Assembly (NCBI GenBank): GCA_947177675.1
Contig: CAMWVK010000008.1
Coordinates: 1-13,846, forward strand
Reading direction: 5' to 3'
Source of the DNA: an uncultured Mucispirillum sp.
GTDB taxonomy: Bacteria; Chrysiogenota; Deferribacteres; Deferribacterales; Mucispirillaceae
DNA length: 13,846 nt
The notes beneath the pieces are model-generated. The model saw only the letters and a program-made list of their open reading frames with translations, did no database searches and was not told the origin of the DNA. This document shows positions 13,839-13,846 of the stretch, in pieces (positions within the stretch are counted from its first letter, which is position 1; each line of letters begins with the position of its first letter). The position numbers were made by a program, and so were the translations under genes.

Positions 13839-13846
13839 CATATAAT

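Overview
The window is AT-rich bacterial DNA with compact genes, Shine-Dalgarno-type ribosome binding sites and near-consensus sigma70-type promoters. It reads as part of a surface-polysaccharide (capsule, O-antigen or teichoic-like) region plus flanking genes. No gene fixes the species. The low GC, the mucosal-type glycan genes, the DUF4143-type ATPase and the promoter repeat suggest a host-associated anaerobe or microaerophile, for example Deferribacterota (Mucispirillum-like), Brachyspira or Campylobacterota. This is low-confidence inference.

Positions 8056 down to 1 hold one tightly packed leftward operon of at least seven genes. In transcription order they are: a DegT-family sugar aminotransferase; a GT2 glycosyltransferase; an ATP-grasp enzyme fused to a HAD-like domain; a large GT2 plus TagF-like (CDP-polyol phosphotransferase) fusion; an IspD/TarI-type cytidylyltransferase; an extended SDR of the nucleotide-sugar dehydratase/epimerase/decarboxylase type; and an AraD-type L-ribulose-5-phosphate 4-epimerase cut by the window edge. 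Genes overlap by 8-10 bp or lie 1-43 bp apart, so they are probably co-expressed. Together they could convert a pentulose phosphate into a CDP-activated sugar or polyol, make an amino sugar, and build a glycan carrying phosphodiester-linked units. The final structure cannot be read from the DNA.

The operon promoter is the most striking element. A perfect TTGACA and a perfect TATAAT are 16 bp apart, and the spacer consists entirely of a TA dinucleotide repeat (ten units, the last two forming part of the -10 box). This is the architecture of a slipped-strand phase-variation switch, as known for the hifA/hifB fimbrial promoters of Haemophilus influenzae. Here it would switch a whole glycan operon. 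A 14-bp palindrome lies just upstream.

Positions 8403-9635 hold a leftward DUF4143-type AAA ATPase with a PD-(D/E)XK-like C-terminus. Its apparent promoter is embedded in an array of four 23-bp tandem repeats (9691-9782). Positions 9781-11649 hold a leftward WbsX-RgpF type glycosyltransferase fusion with its own likely promoter.

The right end is not part of the glycan region. An HxlR-type regulator (leftward) is divergent from a degenerate metallo-beta-lactamase-fold protein (rightward), with a dyad operator candidate between them. A rightward HIT-family hydrolase with its own promoter follows. No rRNA, tRNA, CRISPR array, transposase or replication origin was seen.
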